Of a stretch of DNA of 64,000 nt, positions 17,226-25,205 are shown in pieces. Below the pieces are notes generated by a model. The model did not search any database, was not told the origin of the DNA, and was given only the letters and a program-made list of their open reading frames with translations. Position 1 is the first letter of the stretch. Each line of letters opens with the position of its first letter. The translations under genes and the position numbers were made by a program. The DNA lies in contig CAYWXM010000043.1 in assembly GCA_964462595.1 (NCBI GenBank), forward strand, positions 1 to 64,000, written 5' to 3'. Origin of the DNA: SURF-21 sp964462595. GTDB lineage: Bacteria > Actinomycetota > Geothermincolia > Geothermincolales > RBG-13-55-18.

Positions 17226-17559
17226 AGCGGACTCGGGCAAGCACATCCTCCCTTAAACCAGGATTTCCCATTTTGAACAGCAAGGATTAATCGCTTGCAT
17301 TGCTGAAATAGGCAATAAACAATAATTGAGTAACATATTTACGAATACAGGTTAAAAAGTGAAACGGTTGCCGGAAGGGCAACCCGGTCTCATAACGATT
17401 TGCATGTGGCTTATCGCCGCTTCCTGTATTATCCTTGGATTACCATAGCAACATCCCAGCTTATTAACCAAACGTCCCTTACAGCAACGGTCCCACCACG
17501 AATAAACCTTTGTAAGGCCAAGATCCGCACTTACGGACAAGTTACGGAGGGGGATTGTC
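17226..17559. other. AT-rich gene-free leader region before the acyl-CoA synthetase
   Basis: This 334-bp stretch is clearly richer in A+T than its surroundings and has no convincing ORF. It holds a perfect 7-bp hairpin, GGTTGCC-ggaag-GGCAACC at 17366-17384, and the ribosome-binding site GGAGGGGG just before ATG 17560. It could be an untranslated leader or a promoter region. Confidence 0.5.
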
Positions 17560-19419
17560 ATGCAGGCGGAGAAGACGTTCATGGGGCTGGCGCGAGCCTT
17601 GCCTCCCTTCTTGCGCATGGAGGAGACCAAGGGGCTGGGCAGGACATTCAAACAGCAGTGGGGCGGGAGTGGGAAAACCGTCAGGATCGTAGGGAAGATC
17701 TTCTCCGGCGGACAAGGACTGCTCAAGAACCTGCGCGACCTGGGCAAGGTAAAGGTGGGCAAGATCGTCCCCAATTGGTCCCTGGGCATGTGGGACGTTT
17801 TCGGAGACCGCGAGGCCGCCGTGGACGGGGACATGCATATCACTTACGCGCAGCTCAAGACCAGGGTGCTCAAACTCGCTAACGCCCTGCAGGGGCTGGG
17901 GGTGAAGCCCAAGGACCGCGTGGCCACCATGATCTTCAACAGCGCGGCTTTCCTGGAGATCCTCAACGCCACCAGCCTCATCGGCGCGCCCATGCCTTTC
18001 GTCAACTGGCATCTGAGGGGAGAGGAACTGCGCAGGACCATCAACCTCAGAACGCCGAGGGTGTTCATCTTCGATGCCGATCTCCTGGGCGAGATAACGG
18101 AGATAAAGGACGGGCTGGAGGGGATAGAGCATTTCGTGGTGCTGGGTGCGTGCGGCGAACTCCCCGAGGGCATGATCTCCTACGAGGAGCTGCTGGTGCG
18201 CTATCCGGACACCAGGCCGGACGTGAATTTCCTGGCCTCCCTCAACCCCTATACCGGCGGGACCACGGGCATACCCAAGAGCTCCAACCTCTACGACAGC
18301 CTGAGCTACGCGCTCTCCGACCTCGCCGAGGCGCCGCGGGAGAGTTTCGAGAACTTCCTCCCCTACACCTCGCGCGCTTTCAGCTACTTTTTCTGGTTCG
18401 GCGGCGATCGCATAAGCGACCCCATCACCAAGAACATAAGGACCCTCATCGTGACCCCCGTCTATCATGCCGGAACGGCCGCCGGATGGGCGCCCTGTTT
18501 CATGCTGGGGGCCACCGGGGTCTTCATGCGCAAGTTCGACCCCGAGGAGTTCCTGCGCCTCATCGAGGCAGAGCGCATCAACTGGACCTTCGTGGCCCCC
18601 ACCATATTGCAGCGGGTGCTGGCGCTGCCCGAGGAAGTGAAGAAGAAATACTGGCTGGGCTCCATGCGCTCCGTCATCTGCGCCGCCGCCCCCTGCCCGC
18701 CGCAGGTGAAAAGGGACATCAACCGGCTTTTCATGGAGAGGGGAGCGCCAGGGCCGGTGTTCAGCGAGTATTACGGCAGCTCCGAGACGGCCATCATCAC
18801 CGTGCTCCTTCCCCAGGACTACGAGGAAAAACCTGAGCGCTTGAACAGCGTGGGCAAGGCGCGCTGCGGCGACCTCGGGATATACGTGGAGGAGGAGAGA
18901 AGGTGGGCGGAGCCCGGCGAGATGGGCAGGGTCATGGGGCGCACCGCCTCAACCCTGGCCCTGCGCTACCCGGGCTCTGAAGACAAGCTTCACGAATCTA
19001 TCCGGGTGATCGAGGGAAAGGAGTGGTACGACGACGGGCTGCTGGGCTACACCGACGAGGATGACTTCCTTTATCTCACGGGCAGGCTGAAGGAGATGAT
19101 CATCTCGGGTGGGGTCAACGTCTATCCATTGGAGATCGAGGGCGTGGTCCTGCGCCACCCGATGGTGTTCGACGCCGCGGTGGTGAGCATGCCTTACCCG
19201 GACCTTGGCGAAGTAGCCATCGCCTGCGTGCAGCTCCACGAGGGCAGGGGCGCGAATGAGGAGGATATCCTCACCTTCTGCCGGGAGGAAGGGCTGCGCG
19301 GGTTCACGCTTCCCGCCAGGGTCGAGTTCTTCGAGGAGCTTCCGCGCCATATCGACGGCAAGATAATCAAGAGGGAGCTGGAGAAGCTGTTCTGGAAAGA
19401 CGAGGAGAGAAAAGGCTGA
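17560..19419 (+). CDS. AMP-forming acyl-CoA synthetase
   Basis: A 619-residue member of the adenylate-forming superfamily that activates a carboxylic acid, probably a medium/long-chain fatty acid, to its CoA thioester via an acyl-AMP. Landmarks: the P-loop YTGGTTGIPK (231-240), YYGSSET (404-410), the DGLLGYTDEDDFLYLTGR hinge segment (492-509) and the C-terminal lysine in HIDGKIIKREL (Lys601). It has an extra N-terminal region of about 85 residues ahead of the usual core. The start has GGAGGGGG upstream. The thiolase gene lies 153 bp downstream across a 124-bp repeat element, consistent with a shared fatty-acid or ketone-related pathway. Confidence 0.9.
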   Translation: MQAEKTFMGLARALPPFLRMEETKGLGRTFKQQWGGSGKTVRIVGKIFSGGQGLLKNLRDLGKVKVGKIVPNWSLGMWDVFGDREAAVDGDMHITYAQLKTRVLKLANALQGLGVKPKDRVATMIFNSAAFLEILNATSLIGAPMPFVNWHLRGEELRRTINLRTPRVFIFDADLLGEITEIKDGLEGIEHFVVLGACGELPEGMISYEELLVRYPDTRPDVNFLASLNPYTGGTTGIPKSSNLYDSLSYALSDLAEAPRESFENFLPYTSRAFSYFFWFGGDRISDPITKNIRTLIVTPVYHAGTAAGWAPCFMLGATGVFMRKFDPEEFLRLIEAERINWTFVAPTILQRVLALPEEVKKKYWLGSMRSVICAAAPCPPQVKRDINRLFMERGAPGPVFSEYYGSSETAIITVLLPQDYEEKPERLNSVGKARCGDLGIYVEEERRWAEPGEMGRVMGRTASTLALRYPGSEDKLHESIRVIEGKEWYDDGLLGYTDEDDFLYLTGRLKEMIISGGVNVYPLEIEGVVLRHPMVFDAAVVSMPYPDLGEVAIACVQLHEGRGANEEDILTFCREEGLRGFTLPARVEFFEELPRHIDGKIIKRELEKLFWKDEERKG

Positions 19420-19427
19420 AAGTAAAA

Positions 19428-19551
19428 GGGGTCAGGTCTTGTTTTTTGCATACCCGGGTATCTTAGAGGTTATTATACTTATGCCCGCCTTTAAGCAGCA
19501 TCTATGTAACGATTACCATATTATGTTATGCAAAAAACAAGACCTGACCCC
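19428..19551. mobile_element. Palindromic-ended MITE-like element, copy 1 (124 bp)
   Basis: 25-bp perfect terminal inverted repeats at 19428-19452 and 19527-19551 begin GGGGTCAGGTCTTG and end inward with TTTTTTGCATA. The 74-bp interior has no ORF. It sits between the acyl-CoA synthetase stop and the thiolase ribosome-binding site. The interior, read in the opposite direction, resembles that of copy 2. Non-autonomous; no transposase in the window. Confidence 0.8.
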
Positions 19552-19572
19552 CCGTACTCAAGGAGGGCATAC

Positions 19573-20811
19573 ATGGAACTCAAGGAAGTCGTGGTGGTGG
19601 ATGCGGTGCGCACTCCGACCGGCAGGTCCGGCTGGGCTGGCGCGGCTAAGGGCGGGGTGTTTTCCAAAGTATCGGCGCAGCTGCTGCTGGCGACGGCCCT
19701 GCGGAGCCTGGTCGACAGGGTAAAGGAAAAGGCGCCCTCCTTCGAGGAAGTGTCCATCGAGGATGTGGCCGTGGGCTGCCTGAGCCAGATAGGCGAACAG
19801 GGCCTGAACGTGGGCAGGATCGGCGTGCTCGCCGCCGACCTTCCGGAGGAGGTCGCCGGCTGGACGGTCAACCGTTACTGCAACGCCGGCCTGCAGGCGA
19901 TCAACTCCCAGGCGCATGCGCTTATGTGCGGTGCGGGGGACATCGCCATCGCCGCCGGGGTGGAGAACATGAGCCATTACGGCATGGGGTCGGACTTTCA
20001 GGCGGCCATGCAGGCAGGCATGCCGGTGAGCATACATCCCAGGGCTATGGAGCGTTTCGCCCTGGCACCCATGGGGGTGAGCGCCCAGATGCTGGCCGAC
20101 CGCTACAACCTGGGTCGCGAGGATATGGACCGCTTCGCCCTGTGGAGCCACCAGAAGGCGGTGCAGGCCATGCGCGACGAGGAATGGTATCGCAAGCGCA
20201 TCATCCCGGTGGAGTTCGAAGGTGAGGACGGCGGGAAAACGGTGGTCGTCGAGGACGAACCGCCCAGGAGGCAGGCACTGGACGACCCCGAAGCTGCCCT
20301 GGAGAAAATCGCCTCGCTCCCCCCGCGCTTTCGGGATGACGGCACCGTGACCGCGGCCACCTCCTCGGCCATCGTGGACGGAGCTGCCGCGGTCATGCTC
20401 ATGACCGCCGAAAAAGCGGATGAACTCGGCCTGGAGCCCATGGTGCGCATAGTCTCAACGGCCGTTGCCGGGTCCGAGCCCTTGATCATGTTGCTGGGGC
20501 CGGTGCCGGCCATGCACAAGGCCCTGGAGCGGGCACATCTCACCATGGACGACATGGACGTCTTCGAACCCAACGAGGCATTCGTGCCGCCGGTGCTTGC
20601 CTTCTGCCAGGAATTCGGGCTGGACTTCGACGACCCGCGCATCAATCCCACGGGAGGTGCCTGCGCCCTGGGGCACCCCATCGGTTGCACCGGCGTTCTC
20701 TACTTCACGGAGATGGTGCACTGGATGATGCGCAACGACCTCAGGTACGGGCTGCAGACCCTTTGCGGCGGAGGGGGCGTGGGCATCGCCACCGTGGTGG
20801 AGAAGGTTTAA
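19573..20811 (+). CDS. Acetyl-CoA C-acetyltransferase (thiolase)
   Basis: A 412-residue thiolase that condenses or cleaves acyl-CoA units (acetyl-CoA/acetoacetyl-CoA type or beta-ketothiolase). The nucleophilic Cys103 is in NRYCNAGLQA. His368 is in GGACALGHPIGCTG, and the second Cys (398) in the terminal CGGGGVGIA. The usual NEAFA motif reads NEAFVPP. The ATG at 19573 (MELKEV) is chosen because AAGGAGG precedes it; an earlier in-frame start would lie inside the repeat element. The gene is flanked by inverted copies of a 124-bp element, and copy 2 begins at the base after its TAA. Downstream is the trp operon. Confidence 0.92.
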   Translation: MELKEVVVVDAVRTPTGRSGWAGAAKGGVFSKVSAQLLLATALRSLVDRVKEKAPSFEEVSIEDVAVGCLSQIGEQGLNVGRIGVLAADLPEEVAGWTVNRYCNAGLQAINSQAHALMCGAGDIAIAAGVENMSHYGMGSDFQAAMQAGMPVSIHPRAMERFALAPMGVSAQMLADRYNLGREDMDRFALWSHQKAVQAMRDEEWYRKRIIPVEFEGEDGGKTVVVEDEPPRRQALDDPEAALEKIASLPPRFRDDGTVTAATSSAIVDGAAAVMLMTAEKADELGLEPMVRIVSTAVAGSEPLIMLLGPVPAMHKALERAHLTMDDMDVFEPNEAFVPPVLAFCQEFGLDFDDPRINPTGGACALGHPIGCTGVLYFTEMVHWMMRNDLRYGLQTLCGGGGVGIATVVEKV

Positions 20812-20935
20812 GGGGTCAGGTCTTGTTTTTTGCATACCATAATATGGTATAGGGTGCAAACGTGCTGCATATACGCGGGCATATGTTCAATAATCGTTGA
20901 GATACTGGAGTATGCAAAAAACAAGACCTGACCCC
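20812..20935. mobile_element. Palindromic-ended MITE-like element, copy 2 (124 bp, inverted)
   Basis: Same 25-bp terminal inverted repeats (20812-20836 and 20911-20935) and exactly the same 124-bp length as copy 1. Its interior aligns well to copy 1 only after reverse-complementing (shared blocks atgcccgc, gcagca, accatattatg). Its left end abuts the thiolase stop codon, and its right end stops one base before the -35 of the trp promoter. Confidence 0.8.
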
Positions 20936-20936
20936 A

Positions 20937-20965
20937 TTGACAGGTTGGGATTTTTATCCTACAAT
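20937..20965 (+). promoter_or_regulatory. trp operon promoter
   Basis: TTGACA (20937-20942) and TACAAT (20960-20965) are separated by exactly 17 bp, close to the sigma-70 consensus. The expected transcription start near 20972 would give a very short leader before the trpL start. The -35 begins two bases after the end of repeat element copy 2. Confidence 0.82.
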
Positions 20966-20986
20966 CCTTTCACTATGAAAGGAAAT

Positions 20987-21022
20987 ATGCGCGTTTATCG
21001 ATGGTGGTGGAGCGCCTCTTAG
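20987..21022 (+). CDS. trpL: trp leader peptide with three consecutive Trp codons
   Basis: An 11-residue ORF reading MRVYRWWWSAS then TAG; Trp codons are at 21002-21010. AAAGGA lies three bases before ATG 20987; an in-frame ATG at 20975 would add four residues. It is immediately followed by the antiterminator/terminator region. Ribosome stalling at the Trp codons is the expected sensor of charged tRNA-Trp in attenuation of the downstream operon. The assignment rests on position, Trp content and hairpins. Confidence 0.85.
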   Translation: MRVYRWWWSAS

Positions 21023-21091
21023 AGAGGGCTCCGGCCGCAGCGCGTTCTTTTCTCAGCCGATAACCGGAAAAAAGGGCCGTGAAACCTCTCT
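21021..21091 (+). promoter_or_regulatory. trp attenuator antiterminator pairing
   Basis: AGAGAGG (21021-21027, overlapping the leader stop codon) and GGCC (21033-21036) can pair with CCTCTCT (21085-21091) and GGCC (21075-21078). That structure would use the left arm and loop of the terminator. A ribosome finishing at the leader stop would mask 21021-21036 and free the terminator; stalling at the Trp codons would leave it pairable. Confidence 0.65.
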
Positions 21092-21108
21092 GAAGGGTCA
21101 CGGCCTTT
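21072..21108 (+). terminator. trp attenuator terminator hairpin
   Basis: GGCCGTGA (21075-21082) pairs with TCACGGCC (21098-21105), extendable by A-T pairs at the base, around a 15-base loop. It is followed by a short TTTAACAT run. It lies 78 bp upstream of trpE and downstream of the Trp-rich leader, the classical attenuator position. The U-run is short, so efficiency is uncertain. Confidence 0.72.
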
Positions 21109-21185
21109 AACATACCCACCCTTATGTGGCCGTGTACCCGAGGTACGCGGCCTTATTCTTTCATCGAGCAAAGGAGGAGAAGGAC

Positions 21186-22742
21186 TTGAAGACGTTTTCT
21201 TACACCCGTGGCACCAGCGGCATGGCGGCGGGCCTGTATACCCCCGGCGAGGAGGAGTTCGCGGGCCTGGCGCGCAGCCACAACCTGGTGACCGTATCGC
21301 GCACGGTGAGCGCCGATACGGAAACACCGGTCACCGCCTTTCTCAAGCTGAGCAAAGGCAAGTACTCCTTTCTGCTGGAGAGCGCCGAGGGCGGCGAGAG
21401 GTGGGGCCGCTACTCTTTCATCGGGTGCGAGCCCCTGGCCGTGCTGCGCTGCATGGACGGCAGGCTGGACCTCCCCCTGGGGAACGGGGATATCGCGGAC
21501 GCAGCCAATCCCGTCGATTACCTCTTCCAGGCCATGCGGGGCTTCGACGCCCACGAAGGCGCCGACGAACCTCCTTTCAGCGGCGGGGCCGTGGGTTATT
21601 TTTCCTACGACCTACTGCCTTATATGGAGAGCGTTGAGCTGAGAAACGGCGGCGGGCTGGGATTGCCCGAGATGATGTTCATGTTCACCCGCACCTCGGC
21701 CGCCTTCGACCACCTGTCCGGACGCCTGGTGCTCATGGCCAACGTGCTCGTGCCGCGCGATGCCGGAGAAGGTGAATCGCGGGCGCTTTACCGCGGCGCT
21801 ATCGCCTCCCTGGAAGAGATGTCGCGGGAACTCGCCGGGAGCGTCCCGCGCGACCGCTCCCCCGACGTTTACTTCCTGTCGGAGGATGCCGACTTCCGCG
21901 GGGTGGAATCCAACTTCACGCGCGAGGAGTACGAGGCGGTGGTGGAAAGGGCCAGGGATTACATCTACGCCGGGGACGCCTTCCAGGTGGTGCCCTCGCA
22001 GCGCTTTTCCCTGCCCTTGCGCTGCTCCCCCTTCAATGTCTATCGCAGCCTGAGGTCGGAGAACCCCTCTCCATACATGTTCTACCTGCGCTTCGACGAC
22101 CTCTGCCTCATCGGCTCTTCACCCGAGCCCATGGTGCGGCAGCGGGGAGGCCGGGCGGTGATACGGCCTATCGCCGGGACGCGGCCGCGGGGAAAGACGC
22201 CCAGGGAGGACGCGGCCCTGGAGGAGGAACTCCTGGGCGACGCCAAGGAGAGGGCGGAACACGTGATGCTCGTGGACCTGGCCCGCAACGACCTGGGGCG
22301 GGTATGCGTGCCGGGGTCGGTACGCGTAGAGCGCATGATGGAGGTGGAGCGCTTCTCCCACGTCATGCACCTGGTCAGCGAGGTGAGCGGGGAGCTGCGT
22401 CCCGGGTGCGGCAACCGCGAGCTGCTGGGCGCGTCCTTCCCCGCGGGAACGGTCTCCGGCGCGCCCAAGATCCGCGCCTGCCAGATCATCGACGAGCTGG
22501 AAAAGGACCGGCGCGGGCCTTACGCGGGAGCCGTGGGCTATATCTCCTACGGCGGGGACATGGACACCTGCATCGCCATCCGCACCATCGTAGCCCACGG
22601 GGCACGCGCTTACGTGCAGGCCGGAGGTGGGGTGGTGGCCGATTCGGACCCCTCCCGCGAGTACGAGGAGACCCGCAACAAGGCGCGTGCCCTGTTGCGG
22701 TCGCTGCGGCTGGCCGAGGCGCGCGAGGGGGTAAGGCTGTGA
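21186..22742 (+). CDS. trpE: Anthranilate synthase component I
   Basis: A 518-residue chorismate-utilising enzyme, the large subunit that makes anthranilate from chorismate with ammonia from TrpG. The N-terminal LLESAEGGERWGRYSFIG region carries the LLES segment that binds tryptophan for feedback inhibition. The C-terminal chorismate-binding domain contains YIYAGDAFQVVPSQRF, PIAGTRPRGKTPREDAALEE-type and FPAGTVSGAPK motifs. The start is probably TTG 21186, eight bases after AAGGAGG; a more upstream GTG (21126) lacks such a site. The 3' end overlaps trpG (GTGA). First structural gene of the trp operon, under attenuator control. Confidence 0.95.
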   Translation: MKTFSYTRGTSGMAAGLYTPGEEEFAGLARSHNLVTVSRTVSADTETPVTAFLKLSKGKYSFLLESAEGGERWGRYSFIGCEPLAVLRCMDGRLDLPLGNGDIADAANPVDYLFQAMRGFDAHEGADEPPFSGGAVGYFSYDLLPYMESVELRNGGGLGLPEMMFMFTRTSAAFDHLSGRLVLMANVLVPRDAGEGESRALYRGAIASLEEMSRELAGSVPRDRSPDVYFLSEDADFRGVESNFTREEYEAVVERARDYIYAGDAFQVVPSQRFSLPLRCSPFNVYRSLRSENPSPYMFYLRFDDLCLIGSSPEPMVRQRGGRAVIRPIAGTRPRGKTPREDAALEEELLGDAKERAEHVMLVDLARNDLGRVCVPGSVRVERMMEVERFSHVMHLVSEVSGELRPGCGNRELLGASFPAGTVSGAPKIRACQIIDELEKDRRGPYAGAVGYISYGGDMDTCIAIRTIVAHGARAYVQAGGGVVADSDPSREYEETRNKARALLRSLRLAEAREGVRL

Positions 22743-23314
22743 AGAGGGTGCTGCTCATAGACAATTACGATTCCTTCACCTTCAACCTCGCCCAGGCCCT
22801 GGAGGTGCTGGGGGCGGAGGTGGTGCCGGTGCGCAACGACGCCATGGAGGCCGGCGAGCTTCCGGGTATGGAGCCGACCCACCTGGTGATCTCCCCCGGA
22901 CCCGGGACCCCGGTAGAATCCGGGATGACCATGGACGCGGTGCGTCTCTTCGCGGGAAAAGTACCGGTGCTGGGTGTATGCCTGGGACATCAGGCCATCG
23001 GGCAGTGCTTCGGGGCCGAGCTGGTGCGGGCCCCGCGCCCTGTACACGGCAAACTTTCCAGCATATCCCATGATGCCAGGACTATCTTCCGCGGCCTCGA
23101 AAGCCCGATCGAAGCCACGCGCTACCATTCCCTCATGCTCGCGTCCATCCCGGAGGAGCTGGAGGTGAGCGCACGTTCGGAGGACGGGCTGGTGATGGGA
23201 GTGCGCCACCGCCGCATGGCCGTGGAGGGCGTGCAGTTCCATCCGGAATCTATCCTCACCACCCGCGGCGGCGAGATTTTGGCCAATTTCCTGGACACGG
23301 AGGTGGAACGATGA
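22739..23314 (+). CDS. trpG: Anthranilate synthase glutamine amidotransferase
   Basis: A 191-residue class I glutamine amidotransferase that supplies ammonia from glutamine to TrpE. The nucleophile Cys81 lies in GVCLGHQAIG, and the catalytic His168 and Glu170 in VQFHPESIL. The N-terminal LLIDNYDSFTFNL is typical. The start is GTG 22739 overlapping the trpE stop, implying coupled translation and balanced subunit production. Its stop overlaps the trpD ATG (ATGA). In some organisms this subunit also serves aminodeoxychorismate synthase, but the operon context points to Trp. Confidence 0.95.
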   Translation: MKRVLLIDNYDSFTFNLAQALEVLGAEVVPVRNDAMEAGELPGMEPTHLVISPGPGTPVESGMTMDAVRLFAGKVPVLGVCLGHQAIGQCFGAELVRAPRPVHGKLSSISHDARTIFRGLESPIEATRYHSLMLASIPEELEVSARSEDGLVMGVRHRRMAVEGVQFHPESILTTRGGEILANFLDTEVER

Positions 23315-24405
23315 GCGAGCAAGGCGTTCGCACTCTTCCCGTAGAGACGGGGACGGTAAGCGAGACGATATCCAGGCTGGCGGCGGGAGAGAGCCTGCGC
23401 CGCGAGGAAGCGCGCGCGACCATGCTGCACCTCATGCGGGGCGAGGCGAGTGACGCCCAGATAGCGGCCCTTCTCGTCGCGCTGAAGATGCGCGGAGAGA
23501 CGGCCCTGGAAATAGCCGGCTTCGCCGAGGGCATGCGCGAGGCGGCCACCATCATCCAGCCGGGGGTGGCTCCCCTCCTCGATACTTGCGGCACGGGCGG
23601 CGACGGGCTGGCCACCTTCAACATCTCCACCGTAGCCGCCTTCATAGCGGCCGGTGCGGGGGCCTACGTGGCCAAGCACGGCAACCGCGGTGTCTCTTCA
23701 CCCTGCGGCAGCGCGGACGTGCTGGAGGCGCTGGGTGTGGGCATAGAACTGGAGCCGGAGGAAGTACGGGCCTGCATAGAGGAGGTGGGCATAGGCTTCC
23801 TCTTCGCGCCCCGCTTTCACCCCGCCATGCGCCACGTGATGCGCGCGCGGCGGGAAATGGGCATCCCCACCGCCTTCAACCTGCTGGGCCCCCTGACCAA
23901 CCCGGCCGGCGCCGAGGCGCAGGTGCTCGGCGTGGGATCGCGGGAAAAAGCCCCACTCCTGGCCCAGGCCCTGTCGGAGATGGGGGTGAAGAGGGCCATG
24001 GTGGTGCACGGCGAGGACGGCATGGACGAGCTTTCCACCACCTCCCCCACCCAGGTGTGGGAGATAGGGCCTGCCGGCGTCAATCACTACCTTTTCGACC
24101 CCCGGGACCTGGGCATAGCCCGGGCCGACCTGCGTGACCTGGCGGGAGGCGACGCGGGGGAGAACGCGCGCATCATCAGGGACGAGATCCTGGCGGGAAT
24201 GCTAGGGCCTCGCAGAGACGTGGCGTTGCTCAACGCCGCAGCCGCCCTGGTGGTGGCGGGAAAAGCGGCGGGCCTGCGGGAGGGCATAACCCTGGCCGAG
24301 CGCTCCGTCGATTCCGGCGCGGCCCTGCGCAAGCTGGAGGAACTGGCGGCCTTCACCGCCGATCCAGGCACGCATGCCGGTGACAGCAGTACGGGGGGGC
24401 GTTGA
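23311..24405 (+). CDS. trpD: Anthranilate phosphoribosyltransferase
   Basis: A 364-residue enzyme transferring a phosphoribosyl group from PRPP to anthranilate. The substrate loop DTCGTGGDGLATFNIST is near residue 90 and the KHGNRGVSSPCGSADVLEALG block follows; both are diagnostic. The FNLLGPLTNP motif is present. It begins with about 20 extra N-terminal residues compared with many homologues. The start overlaps the trpG stop by four bases, and trpC follows two bases after its own stop. Confidence 0.95.
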   Translation: MSEQGVRTLPVETGTVSETISRLAAGESLRREEARATMLHLMRGEASDAQIAALLVALKMRGETALEIAGFAEGMREAATIIQPGVAPLLDTCGTGGDGLATFNISTVAAFIAAGAGAYVAKHGNRGVSSPCGSADVLEALGVGIELEPEEVRACIEEVGIGFLFAPRFHPAMRHVMRARREMGIPTAFNLLGPLTNPAGAEAQVLGVGSREKAPLLAQALSEMGVKRAMVVHGEDGMDELSTTSPTQVWEIGPAGVNHYLFDPRDLGIARADLRDLAGGDAGENARIIRDEILAGMLGPRRDVALLNAAAALVVAGKAAGLREGITLAERSVDSGAALRKLEELAAFTADPGTHAGDSSTGGR

Positions 24406-24407
24406 GC

Positions 24408-25205
24408 ATGTTCCTGGACGAAGTGGCCGCATCGACCTTGAGGCGCGTGGAACACGCCAAGAGCGCAAGACGGCCGGCGGCGCTGCGGGAGGCTTGCGCG
24501 AGATCCCCCGTTCCCCCCTCCTTCCGCCAGGCCTTGAGGAATGGGCAGGGCGACGGGATAAAGGTCATCGCGGAGGTTAAGCGCTCTTCTCCGTCCCGCG
24601 GCCCCATCAGGCCCGACCTCTCCGTCGCGGACCTGGTACGCTCCTACGAGCGCGGCGGAGCCTGCGCCGTCTCCGTGCTCACGGAGCCGCATTTCTTCGC
24701 GGGTAGCCTGGACGATCTGATCGCGGCGCGGGCGGCAACGGCGCTGCCCCTGCTGCGCAAGGATTTTATCCTCGACCCCTATCAACTCCTGGAGGCAAGG
24801 GCGGGAAGTGCGAGCGCCGTGCTGCTCATCGCCGCCCTCCTGCCGGGAAGCCGGCTTTCCCGCCTCCTCGCGGAGGCTGAGGAGCTGGGGCTGGACGCCC
24901 TGGTGGAGGTGCACGGCGAGGCGGACCTGGACGCGGCGCTCGGCGCGGGTGCGGGCATCGTCGGCATAAACAACCGCGACCTGCGCACGCTCGAGGTGGA
25001 CCTGGAGACCACCTCCAGGCTGGCGCCGCTGGTCCCCGGGGACATTACACTGGTGAGCGAGAGCGGCTATACGCGGCGGGAGCAGGTAGCGTGCCTCCAA
25101 AGCCTCGGCGTGGATGCCGTCCTGGTCGGAGAGGCGCTGGCGCGAAGTGGCGATGCCGGGGCGGCGCTGGCGGCATTGCGGGGTGGTCGAGATGTCCCTG
25201 CTTAA
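24408..25205 (+). CDS. trpC: Indole-3-glycerol-phosphate synthase
   Basis: A 265-residue (beta/alpha)8 enzyme closing the indole ring of carboxyphenylaminodeoxyribulose phosphate. Diagnostic motifs: EVKRSSPSRG near residue 50, LLRKDFILDPYQLLEARA, VEVHGEADLDAAL, GINNRDLRTLEVD and SESGYTRREQV. The ATG at 24408 follows a G-rich stretch that can act as ribosome-binding site; a TTG two codons upstream overlaps the trpD stop. The 3' end overlaps trpF by 14 bases. Confidence 0.95.
   Translation: MFLDEVAASTLRRVEHAKSARRPAALREACARSPVPPSFRQALRNGQGDGIKVIAEVKRSSPSRGPIRPDLSVADLVRSYERGGACAVSVLTEPHFFAGSLDDLIAARAATALPLLRKDFILDPYQLLEARAGSASAVLLIAALLPGSRLSRLLAEAEELGLDALVEVHGEADLDAALGAGAGIVGINNRDLRTLEVDLETTSRLAPLVPGDITLVSESGYTRREQVACLQSLGVDAVLVGEALARSGDAGAALAALRGGRDVPA

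Noticed and set aside
17340..17420. Possible c-di-GMP or other riboswitch in the AT-rich gap
   Set aside because: Only one simple hairpin and no conserved aptamer core could be recognised by eye; no expression platform is evident.
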